DNA of 32,206 nucleotides from Paracoccaceae bacterium (GCA_007128135.1 SKYA01000088.1:1-32206), one strand, 5' to 3'; positions 1 to 8,736 are shown, counted from the first letter of the stretch. Numbers and translations are program-made. The notes: generated from the letters alone by a model not told the origin.

Positions 1-217
1 CGCCATCCTCCGCAACAGCATACACTTCGATCTGTTTGGTGTCGAATGTTCGGTTGCGCCATTCCCAGGGGCCAGGGAAATTGCGACGAAAGCCTGTGCG
101 CCCGTGCTTGGCGGGGAAGGTCTCGCCACTTTGAACTGTCTCCAGAACTTCCGCCTCCTGCGCACCACGCTCCCGGGCGCGGGTCGCAGCATGCGGATGC
201 AGTCGGTCCTCACCCAT
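1..217 (-). CDS. DUF4258 domain protein, 3' end cut off by the window
   Basis: Reading the minus strand from an ATG at 217 gives 72 open codons that run off the window edge. The protein starts [19 protein letters not shown] and continues with [13 protein letters not shown] and TKQIEVYAV. This His-Arg-Glu-Arg-Gly / Phe-Pro-Ala-Lys / Gly-Arg-Thr-Gly-Phe-Arg pattern is what I know from small DUF4258 proteins, whose biochemical role is not established. Its start codon lies inside the end of lepA (8-bp overlap with the lepA stop region), so the two are probably transcribed together and translationally coupled. The missing part should be a short C-terminus. The family call rests on motif memory, not a search. 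Confidence 0.7.
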   Translation of the reverse strand, partial: MGEDRLHPHAATRARERGAQEAEVLETVQSGETFPAKHGRTGFRRNFPGPWEWRNRTFDTKQIEVYAVAEDG

Positions 218-2009
218 CCATCTTCAACGCCGAGATAAACGCCTGCTGCGGGATCTCCACTTTCCCGAACTGGCGCATCTTCTTCTTTCCGGCCTTCTGC
301 TTCTCCAGCAGCTTCTTCTTTCGCGTCACGTCGCCGCCATAGCACTTCGCCGTCACATCCTTGCGCAAGGCCGCCAAGGTCTCGCGCGCGATCACCTTGC
401 CGCCGATCGCCGCCTGTATCGGGATCTTGAACATGTGCCGGGGGATCAGGTCTTTCAGCTTCTCGCACATCGCGCGGCCCCGCCCCTCGGCGCGGTCGCG
501 GTGCACCATCATCGACAGCGCGTCCACCGGCTCGTCATTGACCAGCACCTGCATCTTCACCAGCTTGTCCTCGCGGTAGCCGGTGATTTCATAATCAAAC
601 GACGCATAGCCCTTGGTGATGGATTTCAGCCGGTCGTAGAAATCGAACACCACCTCGTTCAGCGGCAGGTCATAGACGACCATCGCGCGCGCGCCCGCAT
701 AGGTCAGTTCCATCTGGATGCCGCGCCGGTCCTGACAGAGTTTCAGCACATCGCCCAGATAGTCATCCGGCACCAGGATCGTGGCCTTGATGCGCGGCTC
801 CTGAATATGGTCGACATGGGTCAGGTCGGGCAGGTCGGCGGGGTTGTGCAGCTCGATCATCGAGCCGTCGCGCATATGGACGTGATAGACCACGCTCGGT
901 GCGGTGGTGATCAGGTCGATATCATATTCGCGCTCCAGCCGGTCGCGCACGACCTCCAGATGCAACAGGCCCAGAAAGCCGCAGCGGAAGCCGAAACCGA
1001 GCGCGGCCGAGCTTTCCATCTCATAGGTGAAGGAGGCGTCATTCAGCGCCAGCTTCTCGATGGCGCCGCGCAGGTCCTCGAACTCGTTGCTGTCCACCGG
1101 GAAGAGGCCACAGAACACCACCGGCACCGAGGGCTTGAACCCCGGCAGGGGCGTCTCGCAGCCCTTCTTCTCATGCGTGATGGTGTCGCCCACGCGCGTG
1201 TCGCGCACCTGCTTGATGCTGGCCGTGAACACCCCGATCTCGCCCGGCCCCAGTTCCGCCACATCCACCATCGCGGGTTTCAGGACCGCGAGCTTGTCGA
1301 TGCCGTATTTCGCGCCGGTCTGCATCATCCTGATGTTGTCGCCCTTGCGGATAACCCCGTCCATGACGCGAAACAGCACCACGACGCCCAGATAGGCATC
1401 ATACCAGCTGTCAACCAGCATGGCCTTGAGCGGGGCGTTGCGCTCGCCCTTGGGCGCGGGCAGGCGCTTGACGATGGCTTCCAGCACATCGGGGATGCCC
1501 AGGCCCGATTTCGCGGAAATCAGCACCGCCTCCGAGGCGTCCAGCCCGATCACATCCTCGATCTGCTGGCGCACCTGTTCTGGTTCAGCGGCGGGGAGGT
1601 CGATTTTGTTCAGCACCGGCACGATCTCATGGCCTGCATCCAGCGCCGTATAGACATTGGCCAGCGTCTGCGCCTCCACGCCCTGGCTGGCATCGACCAC
1701 CAGAAGCGAGCCCTCGACCGCGCGCATCGAGCGGCTGACCTCATAGGCGAAATCGACATGACCCGGCGTGTCGATCAGGTTCAGGACATAATGCTCGCCA
1801 TCCTGCGCGACATAATCGATGCGCACGGTGTTGGCCTTGATGGTGATGCCGCGCTCGCGTTCGATATCCATCGCGTCGAGCAACTGCTCCTTCATGTCGC
1901 GGTCCGATACGGTCCCCGTCATCTGGATCAGCCGATCGGCCAGCGTGGATTTGCCGTGGTCGATATGCGCCACGATCGAGAAATTGCGGATATGCGAGAG
2001 CTCTGTCAT
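210..2009 (-). CDS. lepA: elongation factor 4 (LepA), ribosomal back-translocating GTPase
   Basis: A 599-residue translational GTPase that acts on stalled or mistranslocated ribosomes in the cytoplasm. GTPase motifs are complete: AHIDHGKST at about residues 14-22, DTPGH at 80-84, NKID at 134-137. The C-terminus has the lysine-rich LepA-specific domain ([22 protein letters not shown]) that separates LepA from EF-G. The frame is open further upstream to 2258, but that extension is low-complexity and overlaps the preceding gene. The ATG at 2009 begins [20 protein letters not shown], as LepA proteins usually do, and gives normal family length. It lies 43 bp downstream of the DUF1989 gene on the same strand. 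Nothing looks damaged. Confidence 0.97.
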   Translation of the reverse strand: MTELSHIRNFSIVAHIDHGKSTLADRLIQMTGTVSDRDMKEQLLDAMDIERERGITIKANTVRIDYVAQDGEHYVLNLIDTPGHVDFAYEVSRSMRAVEGSLLVVDASQGVEAQTLANVYTALDAGHEIVPVLNKIDLPAAEPEQVRQQIEDVIGLDASEAVLISAKSGLGIPDVLEAIVKRLPAPKGERNAPLKAMLVDSWYDAYLGVVVLFRVMDGVIRKGDNIRMMQTGAKYGIDKLAVLKPAMVDVAELGPGEIGVFTASIKQVRDTRVGDTITHEKKGCETPLPGFKPSVPVVFCGLFPVDSNEFEDLRGAIEKLALNDASFTYEMESSAALGFGFRCGFLGLLHLEVVRDRLEREYDIDLITTAPSVVYHVHMRDGSMIELHNPADLPDLTHVDHIQEPRIKATILVPDDYLGDVLKLCQDRRGIQMELTYAGARAMVVYDLPLNEVVFDFYDRLKSITKGYASFDYEITGYREDKLVKMQVLVNDEPVDALSMMVHRDRAEGRGRAMCEKLKDLIPRHMFKIPIQAAIGGKVIARETLAALRKDVTAKCYGGDVTRKKKLLEKQKAGKKKMRQFGKVEIPQQAFISALKMDG

Positions 2010-2052
2010 GCGCCTGCTATGTAGGGGAATTGGGCGCTGGTCAATACGCCTC

Positions 2053-2901
2053 TCACACTGCACCATGGCGGCGCGAATAGCCGTTCGGTGCCGGGCTCTG
2101 CCAGCCCTCCGCCGTGCCGTCCTGCGGGCGCAGGACCGTGACCTCCAGCGGGTGGCAACGTGCTGCATCCGACGAATGTTCGGCCCCGCAATCGCCCCCC
2201 GGACAGGCCGAGAGCACGCCCAGCAGGTCGATCTCGGCGAACAATTCCAGATGATCACCCGCCCGCGCGGGGCTGGCCTTCATGAAATACTGGCCCGTGT
2301 CGCGCGTGAACCCCGTGCACATGAAGACATTGAGCACGTCGTGCACATGGTGCTCGACCTCCTGCGGTGCGCGCTCCAGATGCGCCGCCAGTGCGCGGGC
2401 AAGGTTGGAGTGGCAGCAATGATGATACTCCTGCCCGCTCAGCAGATGATGGGTATAGGGGTCGCAGCGCGTGCCGATCACGTCATGCACGCGCCCGCCA
2501 TCCGCATCGACCCCATACCAGTCGAGGCTGTCGGCCGTGATCGTCGCCATGGGCCGCAGAAAGGGCAGGCAGGACCAGAGCCGCGCACCGGTGGTGACAT
2601 GACTGCCATGCAGCGCCCGCGTCTTCCCCGAGAAGAACCGCTCCGACAGGTCATCCGCCGCAAACAGGTTCAGATCGCCCACCTGCGCACCCTCCGGACA
2701 GGCGATGCGGAAGAAATGCCCCGCGGGCACAGTGAAGGCGCGCGCCTCGCGGGGGGCGATGACATGACGCGCGACCTCGCCGGCCCCGGCGCGCAGCCGC
2801 GCAAGCCGCTCCAGCGGCGGCGCAGGCAGCGTGTCGGTCGGATAGCAGATGACCGGGCACGCCGCACGGCGCGCGTCGGCATCCTGCGGTGCTCGGGTCA
2901 T
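2053..2901 (-). CDS. DUF1989 / urea amidolyase-associated family protein
   Basis: A 282-residue soluble protein of the DUF1989 family, whose members usually sit beside urea carboxylase and allophanate hydrolase genes (UAAP1/UAAP2) and are thought to be metal-binding accessory proteins or enzymes. Visible family marks are GHFFRI and [15 protein letters not shown] in the N-terminal half, a His-rich stretch ([18 protein letters not shown]) with possible metal ligands in the middle, FMCTGF, and CPGGDCG near the C-terminus. No urea carboxylase gene is visible nearby, so the substrate is unknown here. The ATG at 2901 overlaps the stop of the upstream 66-residue gene as ATGA, which indicates translational coupling. 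lepA follows on the same strand. Confidence 0.82.
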   Translation of the reverse strand: MTRAPQDADARRAACPVICYPTDTLPAPPLERLARLRAGAGEVARHVIAPREARAFTVPAGHFFRIACPEGAQVGDLNLFAADDLSERFFSGKTRALHGSHVTTGARLWSCLPFLRPMATITADSLDWYGVDADGGRVHDVIGTRCDPYTHHLLSGQEYHHCCHSNLARALAAHLERAPQEVEHHVHDVLNVFMCTGFTRDTGQYFMKASPARAGDHLELFAEIDLLGVLSACPGGDCGAEHSSDAARCHPLEVTVLRPQDGTAEGWQSPAPNGYSRRHGAV

Positions 2902-3098
2902 CCTCTACCTGCCAGACACTCGCGCGGTGCACGACCCTTCGGCAGTGCCAGTTCGGCGCCGCAACTTGCACAGGTGAACAGCACCCGCCCGTCGGCCAGC
3001 CTGCGCGAATCCTGCCGCCAGCGGCAATCGCGCCGCCGCCAGGGTTGCCAGATGAGGATCACCGCAAGCGCGATCAACAGACCAAGGATCAGAACCAT
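2898..3098 (-). CDS. small membrane-anchored protein with a four-Cys zinc-ribbon-like motif
   Basis: A 66-residue protein with one N-terminal hydrophobic segment (about residues 2-18, MVLILGLLIALAVILIW) followed by a basic cytoplasmic stretch. It has four cysteines, C25, C43, C46 and C61, of which FTCASCGAEL forms a CxxC knuckle. That arrangement suggests a small metal-binding ribbon held at the membrane. It overlaps the DUF1989 gene by four bases (ATGA), so the two are probably made in fixed ratio. I do not recognise a named family. The link to the DUF1989 protein is inferred only from the overlap. Confidence 0.65.
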   Translation of the reverse strand: MVLILGLLIALAVILIWQPWRRRDCRWRQDSRRLADGRVLFTCASCGAELALPKGRAPRECLAGRG

Positions 3099-3140
3099 AT
3101 CCCTGATCTGCCCTGCGCGCGCCCCGAGGTCAAGCCCGGC

Positions 3141-3761
3141 TCAACGCTGCGTGACCATGCCCGCCGCCTGCAGGTCGGCCCGGTCGGGATACCACATCGG
3201 CATCTGCGGCAGCGCTGCGAGTCGCAGCACGAAGCCCTCGTCGATGCCCTGCGCGCGATAGATCGCCAGATCCCGCTGCATCTCGCGCCCGGGGTCGATC
3301 ATTCCGAAATGCCGGTCTCGGGCCAGTGCATAGCCATGCAGCCCGATGCGCGCGTCCGGTGCCAGCGTGCGCACCGACCCGCCTGCAAAGATCAGCGCGC
3401 AGGCCGAGGCACAATGCCGCTCGACATGAGTGGCGATGCCATGCGCGCGCAGCACCGTGACCACGCCGCGCGCCTCGGCGATATAGCCGCCCGGACTGTC
3501 CAGTGTCAGCCGCCGCACCTCGGGATGCGCGGCCACCAGCCCGCGCAGCGCTTCGGTCAGACCGAAATCGACCAGCCCGCCAAGCTCGAAAGCCTGCCCG
3601 TCCGCAGACAGGCGCAACTCGAACTGCGGCGCGGGGGCAATCCGCACGGGCAGGGGGCGGGGCTCGGTCCGCGCCATGGCGATGCCGACAGCCCCCAGCG
3701 CGGTCAGGGCAAGGACCAGCAGCAGTCTCAGGACGATGACATCAACCGAAGCCGTGCGCAT
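3141..3761 (-). CDS. membrane-anchored or periplasmic ClpP/SppA-fold protein (COG3904-like)
   Basis: A 206-residue protein with an N-terminal membrane segment or signal anchor (residues about 8-30, LRLLLVLALTALGAVGIAMA) and a ClpP/crotonase-like domain. Landmarks are LDSPGG at 87-92 (the oxyanion-hole loop, compare INSPGG in ClpP), the candidate nucleophile Ser119 in HCASACALIF, and His142 in IGLHG. That is the serine-histidine geometry of ClpP-type peptidases, so a periplasmic serine protease is plausible though activity is unproven. The frame stays open to 3869, but the ATG at 3761 is chosen because an AGGATGGAG-type ribosome site precedes it and the signal segment begins there. The natural substrate is unknown. 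Confidence 0.75.
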   Translation of the reverse strand: MRTASVDVIVLRLLLVLALTALGAVGIAMARTEPRPLPVRIAPAPQFELRLSADGQAFELGGLVDFGLTEALRGLVAAHPEVRRLTLDSPGGYIAEARGVVTVLRAHGIATHVERHCASACALIFAGGSVRTLAPDARIGLHGYALARDRHFGMIDPGREMQRDLAIYRAQGIDEGFVLRLAALPQMPMWYPDRADLQAAGMVTQR

Positions 3762-3820
3762 GCTCCATCCTGCCACAGAACTCCGCCGAAGGCGATGCAG
3801 GGGTGTCACGCCCCTCGCCC

Positions 3821-3844
3821 CTTCATCCTTGCCGAAATATCCTC
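3821..3844. repeat. dispersed repeat, copy 1 (CTTCATCC.TTGCC.GAAATA.CTC)
   Basis: A 24-bp segment closely matching 10555-10576; shared core is CTTCATC(C)TTGCC(A)GAAATA(T)CTC. From memory, similar segments recur between genes in Rhodobacteraceae. Here it lies between the ClpP-like gene and sdhB, followed by two hairpins. Confidence 0.5.
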
Positions 3845-3863
3845 GGGGGGTCCGCCATCGTGG

Positions 3864-3909
3864 CGCCATTGGTCAAAGCCCAATGGCGACGGGGGGCAGA
3901 CAGCCCCCC
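3864..3909 (-). terminator. tandem hairpins downstream of sdhB
   Basis: Two perfect inverted repeats lie 70-115 bp past the sdhB stop. The first pairs CGCCATTGG (3864-3872) with CCAATGGCG (3880-3888) around a 7-nt loop. The second pairs GGGGGGC (3891-3897) with GCCCCCC (3903-3909) around AGACA. No clear T-run follows on the minus strand, so these may act as an intrinsic terminator, an mRNA 3'-end stabiliser, or both. The surrounding gap 3762-3979 has no credible gene. Confidence 0.5.
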
Positions 3910-3979
3910 TGCCTTGCGCAGGATGCAGGCCGCCGGAGCAGGGGCACCGGGCAGCGGGGCCTTCGCCAGCCCCCGGACC

Positions 3980-4759
3980 TCACAGAACCCGCTCGACCAT
4001 CATCTTCTTGACCTCGGCAATCGCCTTGGCCGGATTCAGCCCCTTGGGGCAGGTCTTGGCGCAGTTCATGATCGTGTGGCAGCGATACAGCTTGAATGGA
4101 TCATGCAGGTCATCCAGCCGCTCGCCGGTGGCCTCGTCGCGCGAATCGATCAGCCAGCGATAGGCGTGCAGCAGCGCCGCCGGGCCGAGGTAACGGTCGC
4201 CATTCCACCAGTAGCTGGGGCAGGAGGTCGAGCAGCAGGCGCACATCACGCATTCATAAAGCCCGTCCAGCTTCTCGCGATCCTCGATCGACTGCTTCCA
4301 TTCCTTCGCGGGGGTATTGGATTTCGTCTCCAGCCAGGGCTTGATCGAGGCATGCTGCGCGTAGAAATGCGTCAGGTCGGGGACCAGATCCTTGACCACC
4401 GGCATATGCGGCAGCGGGTAGATCTTCACATCCCCCTTGACCTCGTCCATCCCGAAGATGCAGGCCAGCTTGTTGCCGCCGTCGATATTCATCGCGCAGG
4501 AGCCGCAGATGCCCTCGCGGCACGACCGCCGGAAGGTCAGCGTCGGGTCGATCTTGGTCTTGATCCAGATCAGCGCGTCCAGCACCATCGGGCCGCAATC
4601 GTCCAGATCGACGAAATACGTGTCCACCTGCGGGTTCTTCCCGTCATCGGGGTTCCAGCGATAGATCTGGAACTTGCGCAGGGTGCCGCCGCTTTCCGGC
4701 TTGGGCCAGGTCTTGCCCGTGCGCATCTGGCTGTTCTTGGGAAGGGAAAACTGGACCAT
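3980..4759 (-). CDS. sdhB: succinate dehydrogenase iron-sulfur subunit
   Basis: A 259-residue subunit that passes electrons from the SdhA flavin to ubiquinone at the inner membrane (complex II, TCA cycle). Cluster ligands are visible: [2Fe-2S] cysteines C80, C85, C88 and C100 ([13 protein letters not shown]...C), the CxxCxxCxxxCP set at C170, C173, C176 and C180, and C227, C233 and C237 in [15 protein letters not shown] for the [3Fe-4S] and [4Fe-4S] clusters. Nothing is missing. The ATG at 4759 is preceded by a GAGGTAG-type ribosome site. It is the last gene of the sdh operon, 9 bp after the small lipoprotein gene. Tandem hairpins lie downstream. Confidence 0.98.
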   Translation of the reverse strand: MVQFSLPKNSQMRTGKTWPKPESGGTLRKFQIYRWNPDDGKNPQVDTYFVDLDDCGPMVLDALIWIKTKIDPTLTFRRSCREGICGSCAMNIDGGNKLACIFGMDEVKGDVKIYPLPHMPVVKDLVPDLTHFYAQHASIKPWLETKSNTPAKEWKQSIEDREKLDGLYECVMCACCSTSCPSYWWNGDRYLGPAALLHAYRWLIDSRDEATGERLDDLHDPFKLYRCHTIMNCAKTCPKGLNPAKAIAEVKKMMVERVL

Positions 4760-4768
4760 GGTGCTACC

Positions 4769-5083
4769 TCATCTCAGGAACGGGGCAAGCCCGTCCGTGG
4801 CTAGACATCTAATCGTTTCGGGACGCGTGGCAATCTCGACCACCAGCGCGCCGGTTTCCGGGCTGACAACGGGCTGACCGGCGGCCAGCGCCAGCCGCGT
4901 GATCTCGCCCGCGCTGGCATTGTCGATCACGCAGTCGCTCGCAGCCTCCAGCGGCACACCCGGAAAGCGCTCGGCCAGCACGGGCCGGACCGTGGCGCGC
5001 GCGGCATCGCGCGCGATCTGGTCCTGCACACCCGCGCAGGCTCCAAGCGCGAGCAGCGCGGTGAGGCCCGCCATAGCCCTCAT
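4769..5083 (-). CDS. putative lipoprotein between sdhA and sdhB
   Basis: A 104-residue protein with a short signal sequence and a lipobox (TALLALGAC, candidate lipidated Cys15), so it is probably anchored to a membrane facing the periplasm. The mature part contains DCVIDNASAGEITRLALAAG and two further cysteines that could pair. Its ATG overlaps the stop of the preceding gene (ATGA at 5080-5083); an alternative ATG three codons later is preceded by AGGG. Its place between two complex II subunit genes, with minimal spacing, suggests co-expression with SDH. I know of no function for it. Possible roles are assembly aid or chance operon passenger. Confidence 0.72.
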   Translation of the reverse strand: MRAMAGLTALLALGACAGVQDQIARDAARATVRPVLAERFPGVPLEAASDCVIDNASAGEITRLALAAGQPVVSPETGALVVEIATRPETIRCLATDGLAPFLR

Positions 5084-5391
5084 GAACGCTGATCTGCGTC
5101 TGTCATCGCAATGCAGCGTGCCGCATCAAGATAAACCGTCTCGGTCACACGTCCGTTCAGAACAGGGCCAGCGCCAAACCCGTTGACCTGGGTTTCAACG
5201 CGTTGCACCAATCCTGTGTAACGCTTCGATCGCCCGTTATCTGTCCAGATAACAGTCACCTGATGGCCCAAGGGCAGCGCAGGCGGCAGGCTTTGAAACT
5301 GGATCACGGCCGCGCCTTCGGGTGTGTTGAATATCCGCGTCACGGCAGGCGCAGTTGCGGTATCTTGCATCGTGTCGGTGATGGAAGACAT
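5080..5391 (-). CDS. unrecognised 103-residue protein between sdhA and sdhB
   Basis: A small soluble protein with no signal peptide or membrane segment. The middle is beta-strand-like (GAAVIQFQSLPP, QVTVIWTDNGRSKRYTGLV) and it ends in ARCIAMTDADQRS. The ATG at 5391 follows the sdhA stop by two bases; a TTG two codons earlier (5397) would overlap that stop and is the alternative. It overlaps the lipoprotein gene by four bases. Base composition matches its neighbours. I do not recognise a family. The tight packing between sdhA and sdhB implies co-translation with the complex. Confidence 0.68.
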   Translation of the reverse strand: MSSITDTMQDTATAPAVTRIFNTPEGAAVIQFQSLPPALPLGHQVTVIWTDNGRSKRYTGLVQRVETQVNGFGAGPVLNGRVTETVYLDAARCIAMTDADQRS

Positions 5392-5393
5392 GC

Positions 5394-7199
5394 TCAATAC
5401 ACGCGCGCCTTGGGGGCGATCTTCTTCAGGTCGATCCCGCCATCTTCAGCCCTGGTCAGCGGCTCGGTCACCACCGGGCGATAGTCGAGCGAGACTTTCG
5501 CCCCGTCAACCCAGGCCAGCGTGTGCTTGCGCCAGTGGGCGTCGTCGCGGTCAGGGTGATCCTCCTGCGCATGTGCGCCGCGGCTCTCCTTGCGCGCCTC
5601 TGCCGAAACGATGGTGCTCAGAGCGCAGGGCATCAGGTTGTCCAGCTCAAGCGTCTCCATCAGGTCCGAGTTCCAGATCAGCGAACGGTCGGTGACTTTC
5701 AGATCCGCCATCCGGCCCGCGACCTCGGCCATCTTCCGGCAACCCTCGGCCAGTGTCTTGTCGGTGCGGAACACGGCCGCATCTTCCTGCATGGTCTTCT
5801 GCATCTCCAGCCGCAACTCGGCGGTCGGCACGCCACCATCCATCTGGCGGAAGCGGTCGAAACGCTCGATGGCCTTGTCCACGCTGGCCTGGTTCAGCGT
5901 CGGGTTGGGCGCTTTCGGGTCCACGACCTGCCCGGCCCGGATGGCGGCGGCCCGACCGAACACCACAAGGTCGATCAGCGAGTTCGACCCCAGCCGGTTC
6001 GCGCCATGCACCGAGGCGCAGGCCGCCTCGCCCACGGCCATCAGGCCGGGGGCCACGCGGTCGGGATGTTCCGCATCGGCGTTCAGGACCTCGCCCCAGT
6101 AATTCGTCGGAATCCCGCCCATGTTGTAATGCACCGTCGGCAGCACCGGGATCGGCTCGCGGGTGACATCGACCCCGGCAAAGACGTGCGCGCTCTCGGA
6201 AATGCCCGGCAGGCGCAGTTTCAGCGTCTCGGGCGGCAGGTGCGACAGGTTCAGGTGGATATGGTCCTTGTTCGGCCCCACACCGCGCCCCTCGCGGATC
6301 TCGATCGTCATGCAGCGCGACACCACATCGCGCGAGGCAAGGTCCTTGTAGGTGGGGGCATAACGCTCCATGAAGCGCTCGCCCTCGGAATTGGTCAGAT
6401 ACCCGCCCTCGCCGCGCGCGCCCTCGGTAATAAGGCAACCCGCGCCATAGATGCCGGTGGGGTGGAACTGCACGAATTCCATGTCCTGCAGCGGCAGCCC
6501 CGCGCGGGCGACCATGCCGTTGCCGTCGCCGGTGCAGGTATGCGCGCTGGTCGCGCTGAAATAGGCCCGGCCATAGCCGCCCGTGGCCAGCACAACCATC
6601 TTGGCGCTGAACAGGTGCAGGGTGCCATCGTCGAGCTTCCATGCCAGCACGCCCTGACACACGCCATCCTCGGACATGATCAGGTCGGTGGCGAAATACT
6701 CGATATAGAATTGGGCCTTCTGTTTCAGGCTCTGGCCATAGAGCGTATGCAGCATCGCGTGCCCCGTGCGGTCGGCCGCCGCGCAGGTGCGCTGCACCGG
6801 CGGGCCCTCGCCGAACTCGGTCGTGTGGCCGCCAAAGGGGCGCTGGTAGATGCGGCCGTCCTCGGTGCGCGAGAAGGGCACGCCGTAATGTTCCAGCTCA
6901 TACACCGCCTTGGGCGCCTCGCGTGCGAGATATTCCATCGCATCGGTGTCGCCCAGCCAGTCCGACCCCTTGACCGTGTCATACATGTGCCACTGCCAGT
7001 GATCTGGCCCCATGTTCGACAGCGAGGCCGCAATGCCCCCCTGCGCCGCGACCGTATGCGAGCGCGTCGGGAAGACCTTGGTGATGCAGGCCGTCCGCAG
7101 ACCCTGTTCGGCCATGCCCAGCGTGGCGCGCAGCCCTGCGCCCCCGGCACCGACCACGACCACATCGTAACTATGCTCTTCGATCTTGTAAGCAGGCAT
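5394..7199 (-). CDS. sdhA: succinate dehydrogenase flavoprotein subunit
   Basis: A 601-residue FAD subunit that oxidises succinate to fumarate on the cytoplasmic face of complex II. The FAD dinucleotide motif [13 protein letters not shown] lies at about residues 13-25. His48 in [12 protein letters not shown] is the residue expected to carry covalent [24 protein letters not shown] and the late [18 protein letters not shown] are family signatures of the substrate and FAD sites. The frame is open upstream to 7322, but the ATG at 7199 gives the standard N-terminus [17 protein letters not shown] and leaves 10 bp after sdhD. Downstream come two unrecognised small genes and then sdhB. Confidence 0.98.
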   Translation of the reverse strand: MPAYKIEEHSYDVVVVGAGGAGLRATLGMAEQGLRTACITKVFPTRSHTVAAQGGIAASLSNMGPDHWQWHMYDTVKGSDWLGDTDAMEYLAREAPKAVYELEHYGVPFSRTEDGRIYQRPFGGHTTEFGEGPPVQRTCAAADRTGHAMLHTLYGQSLKQKAQFYIEYFATDLIMSEDGVCQGVLAWKLDDGTLHLFSAKMVVLATGGYGRAYFSATSAHTCTGDGNGMVARAGLPLQDMEFVQFHPTGIYGAGCLITEGARGEGGYLTNSEGERFMERYAPTYKDLASRDVVSRCMTIEIREGRGVGPNKDHIHLNLSHLPPETLKLRLPGISESAHVFAGVDVTREPIPVLPTVHYNMGGIPTNYWGEVLNADAEHPDRVAPGLMAVGEAACASVHGANRLGSNSLIDLVVFGRAAAIRAGQVVDPKAPNPTLNQASVDKAIERFDRFRQMDGGVPTAELRLEMQKTMQEDAAVFRTDKTLAEGCRKMAEVAGRMADLKVTDRSLIWNSDLMETLELDNLMPCALSTIVSAEARKESRGAHAQEDHPDRDDAHWRKHTLAWVDGAKVSLDYRPVVTEPLTRAEDGGIDLKKIAPKARVY

Positions 7200-7209
7200 T
7201 GTCTTTCCT

Positions 7210-7590
7210 TCAGGCGCTGAACAGGACAGTGGCAACCGACAGCACTCCGGCGATACCGAAGGCCCAGCACAGCAGCGTGTTGACCACCAGAGCCGCCGTG
7301 CGCGCCGCCTTGCCCGAGACATAGTCCTCGATCACGACCTGCAAGCCCTGTTGCAGATGGGCAAAGGCCGCGATGATGAACAGCACGGCCACCAGCGCGT
7401 GCCACAGATTGGAATAGGTCGCGACAAAAGCCTCATGCCCGCCTCCGAGCGCACGTCCGAAGGGAAAGATGAACAGCAGCGTCAGCGGAATGAGCGCGAT
7501 CGACGTCAGGCGCTGGCTCCACCAGTGATGCGACCCCTCGCCAGCCACGCCAGAGCCATGCACGCGGGCATAATCAGTCTTGAATCCCAT
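7210..7590 (-). CDS. sdhD: succinate dehydrogenase membrane anchor subunit
   Basis: A 126-residue membrane anchor of complex II with three hydrophobic segments (about 28-46, 62-80 and 98-122). The stretch [14 protein letters not shown], starting at His78, matches the SdhD HxxxGLQ...DY signature that helps form the haem b and quinone pocket. The N-terminal [15 protein letters not shown] is typical of alphaproteobacterial SdhD. It lies 14 bp after sdhC and 10 bp before sdhA, in the usual order C-D-A. Confidence 0.95.
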   Translation of the reverse strand: MGFKTDYARVHGSGVAGEGSHHWWSQRLTSIALIPLTLLFIFPFGRALGGGHEAFVATYSNLWHALVAVLFIIAAFAHLQQGLQVVIEDYVSGKAARTAALVVNTLLCWAFGIAGVLSVATVLFSA

Positions 7591-7604
7591 GTTTCAGGCC
7601 CCTC

Positions 7605-7988
7605 TCAGACGATGATGATGGTCAGAAGCGTCAGCACAACGGTGCCCGCAAACACGACATAGCTGGTCTTCTCGACCGTCTCGACATCCATCATGCGGCC
7701 CGTGTCCCAGATCAGGTGGCGGATGGAATTGAGCATGTGATACCACAGCGCCGCCAGCGAGCCGATCAGCACCAGATGCCCGAGGATCGAGGTCAGAAGC
7801 CCGTCCACGAACTCGAAATACTCGGCACTGAAGGCGCCCGCCGCGAACCACCACACGATCAGCATCGCCGCCAGCGTCATGCCCACGCCCGTAATCCGGT
7901 TCAGGATCGAGGTGATCGCGCTCAGTGGCAGGCGATAGACTTGCAGATGGGGGGAAAGCGGGCGATTGCCCCGGTTCACGTCGGCCAT
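7605..7988 (-). CDS. sdhC: succinate dehydrogenase cytochrome b556 subunit
   Basis: A 127-residue integral membrane subunit, first gene of the sdh operon. The start NRPLSPHLQVYRLPLSAITSI is the SdhC signature. Three hydrophobic segments follow (about 30-48, 66-84 and 107-127). HMLNSIRHLIWD holds the HxxxxxRHxxxD pattern, with His84 the likely haem b ligand. It starts at the ATG at 7988, close behind a GGGAG-type ribosome site. The 240-bp upstream region holds a leader hairpin and three GTGATCAC palindromes. Confidence 0.96.
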   Translation of the reverse strand: MADVNRGNRPLSPHLQVYRLPLSAITSILNRITGVGMTLAAMLIVWWFAAGAFSAEYFEFVDGLLTSILGHLVLIGSLAALWYHMLNSIRHLIWDTGRMMDVETVEKTSYVVFAGTVVLTLLTIIIV

Positions 7989-8010
7989 TGGCGGCTCCCT
8001 TCGCTCTGAT

Positions 8011-8032
8011 GCGGCTGTGCAGCGACAGCCGC
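8011..8032 (-). promoter_or_regulatory. inverted repeat in the sdhC leader
   Basis: A perfect 8-bp inverted repeat: GCGGCTGT (8011-8018) pairs with ACAGCCGC (8025-8032) around a 6-nt loop, 23 bp upstream of the sdhC start codon. If transcribed it would form a hairpin just before the ribosome site. Its role is unknown; post-transcriptional control or mRNA stabilisation are possible. Confidence 0.45.
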
Positions 8033-8142
8033 GCTCCGTATGCCTTCACATACCGATTTTCACGCGAATGTCACGCCTGCAAGCGCCGGGCACACAGAAA
8101 AAAGACGGGAATCTCCCGATATCCCGATGCAGGATGGCGGTA

Positions 8143-8194
8143 TGTGATCACAGAATTTGATGCCGTGATCACATATTCCGGATTGCGTGATCAC
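8143..8194 (-). promoter_or_regulatory. three phased GTGATCAC palindromes upstream of sdhC
   Basis: Perfect 8-bp palindromes GTGATCAC occur at 8144-8151 (extended to TGTGATCACA at 8143-8152), 8165-8172 and 8187-8194. Centre-to-centre distances are 21 and 22 bp, two helical turns, so the sites face the same side of the DNA. They lie 156-206 bp upstream of sdhC and past the stop of the preceding gene, in non-coding DNA. This is the layout of a cooperative operator for a dimeric regulator of the sdh operon. The regulator is unknown to me; a GntR-type protein is one guess. Confidence 0.6.
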
Positions 8195-8230
8195 CCTTCG
8201 CTTGCAGTGGCGACTCACGTCGCCGCAAGC

Positions 8231-8662
8231 CTATCTCAGGTCGTCCAGAACCGCGGTCGCCGCCGAGTTGAAGTTGAACTGGACAAGCTGCGGGCGATCC
8301 CCCACCACGACCCCGGTCAGCAGCAGCGTGATCGGCCCGCGCATGTCGTCACGGGTGAACATGATGATCTCCTGCCGGAATGCGGGTTGCTCGTCGCGCA
8401 CCAGAACAGTGTCGCAGCGATCAAAGCCCTCGGGAAAGAGTTCGTCCATCGCGCCGAAATAGGCAGTGTAGCTTTCGACCTCATGCGCCAGCATGGGGCC
8501 GGAATTTTCCAGAAAGGCCATGTATTCGCCACGCTTGAAATGCCCTTTCAGGCGCTCGAGCACGGGCCAGGCGTCCGCCATGGCGCCGCAGGCAGGCTCC
8601 TGCGCCTGCGCGGCACCGACAAGCCAGGCCGAGCAGGCAATCGCCCCGATGATCTGTCGCAT
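8231..8662 (-). CDS. secreted protein of unknown function
   Basis: A 143-residue protein with a clear Sec signal peptide (MRQIIGAIACSAWLVGAAQA, cleavage before QE) and a mature part of about 123 residues. It contains a cysteine pair (C in EPACGAM and C in FDRCDTV) that could form a disulfide in the periplasm. The frame is open to 8695, but the ATG at 8662 starts the signal peptide and follows a GGGAGA ribosome site. It ends about 240 bp upstream of sdhC, leaving the sdh control region between. I do not recognise a family. Confidence 0.68.
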   Translation of the reverse strand: MRQIIGAIACSAWLVGAAQAQEPACGAMADAWPVLERLKGHFKRGEYMAFLENSGPMLAHEVESYTAYFGAMDELFPEGFDRCDTVLVRDEQPAFRQEIIMFTRDDMRGPITLLLTGVVVGDRPQLVQFNFNSAATAVLDDLR

Positions 8663-8736
8663 CGCATTCTCCCGCAAAACCGGTCGCGCCACCATGATAG
8701 CACATGGCGGCGTCCGTCAGTGCAGGAAAACCCGCA

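Noticed and set aside
435-2024. Long plus-strand open frame opposite lepA
   Set aside because: It is His- and Ala-rich with no family motifs and lies exactly antisense to lepA, whose GTPase motifs are complete. A shadow of high-GC coding bias.
5523-7220. 565-codon plus-strand frame opposite sdhA
   Set aside because: No recognisable motif and antisense to an intact sdhA. The same reasoning removes the long frames opposite glmS (21408-23786) and glmU (20192-21601).
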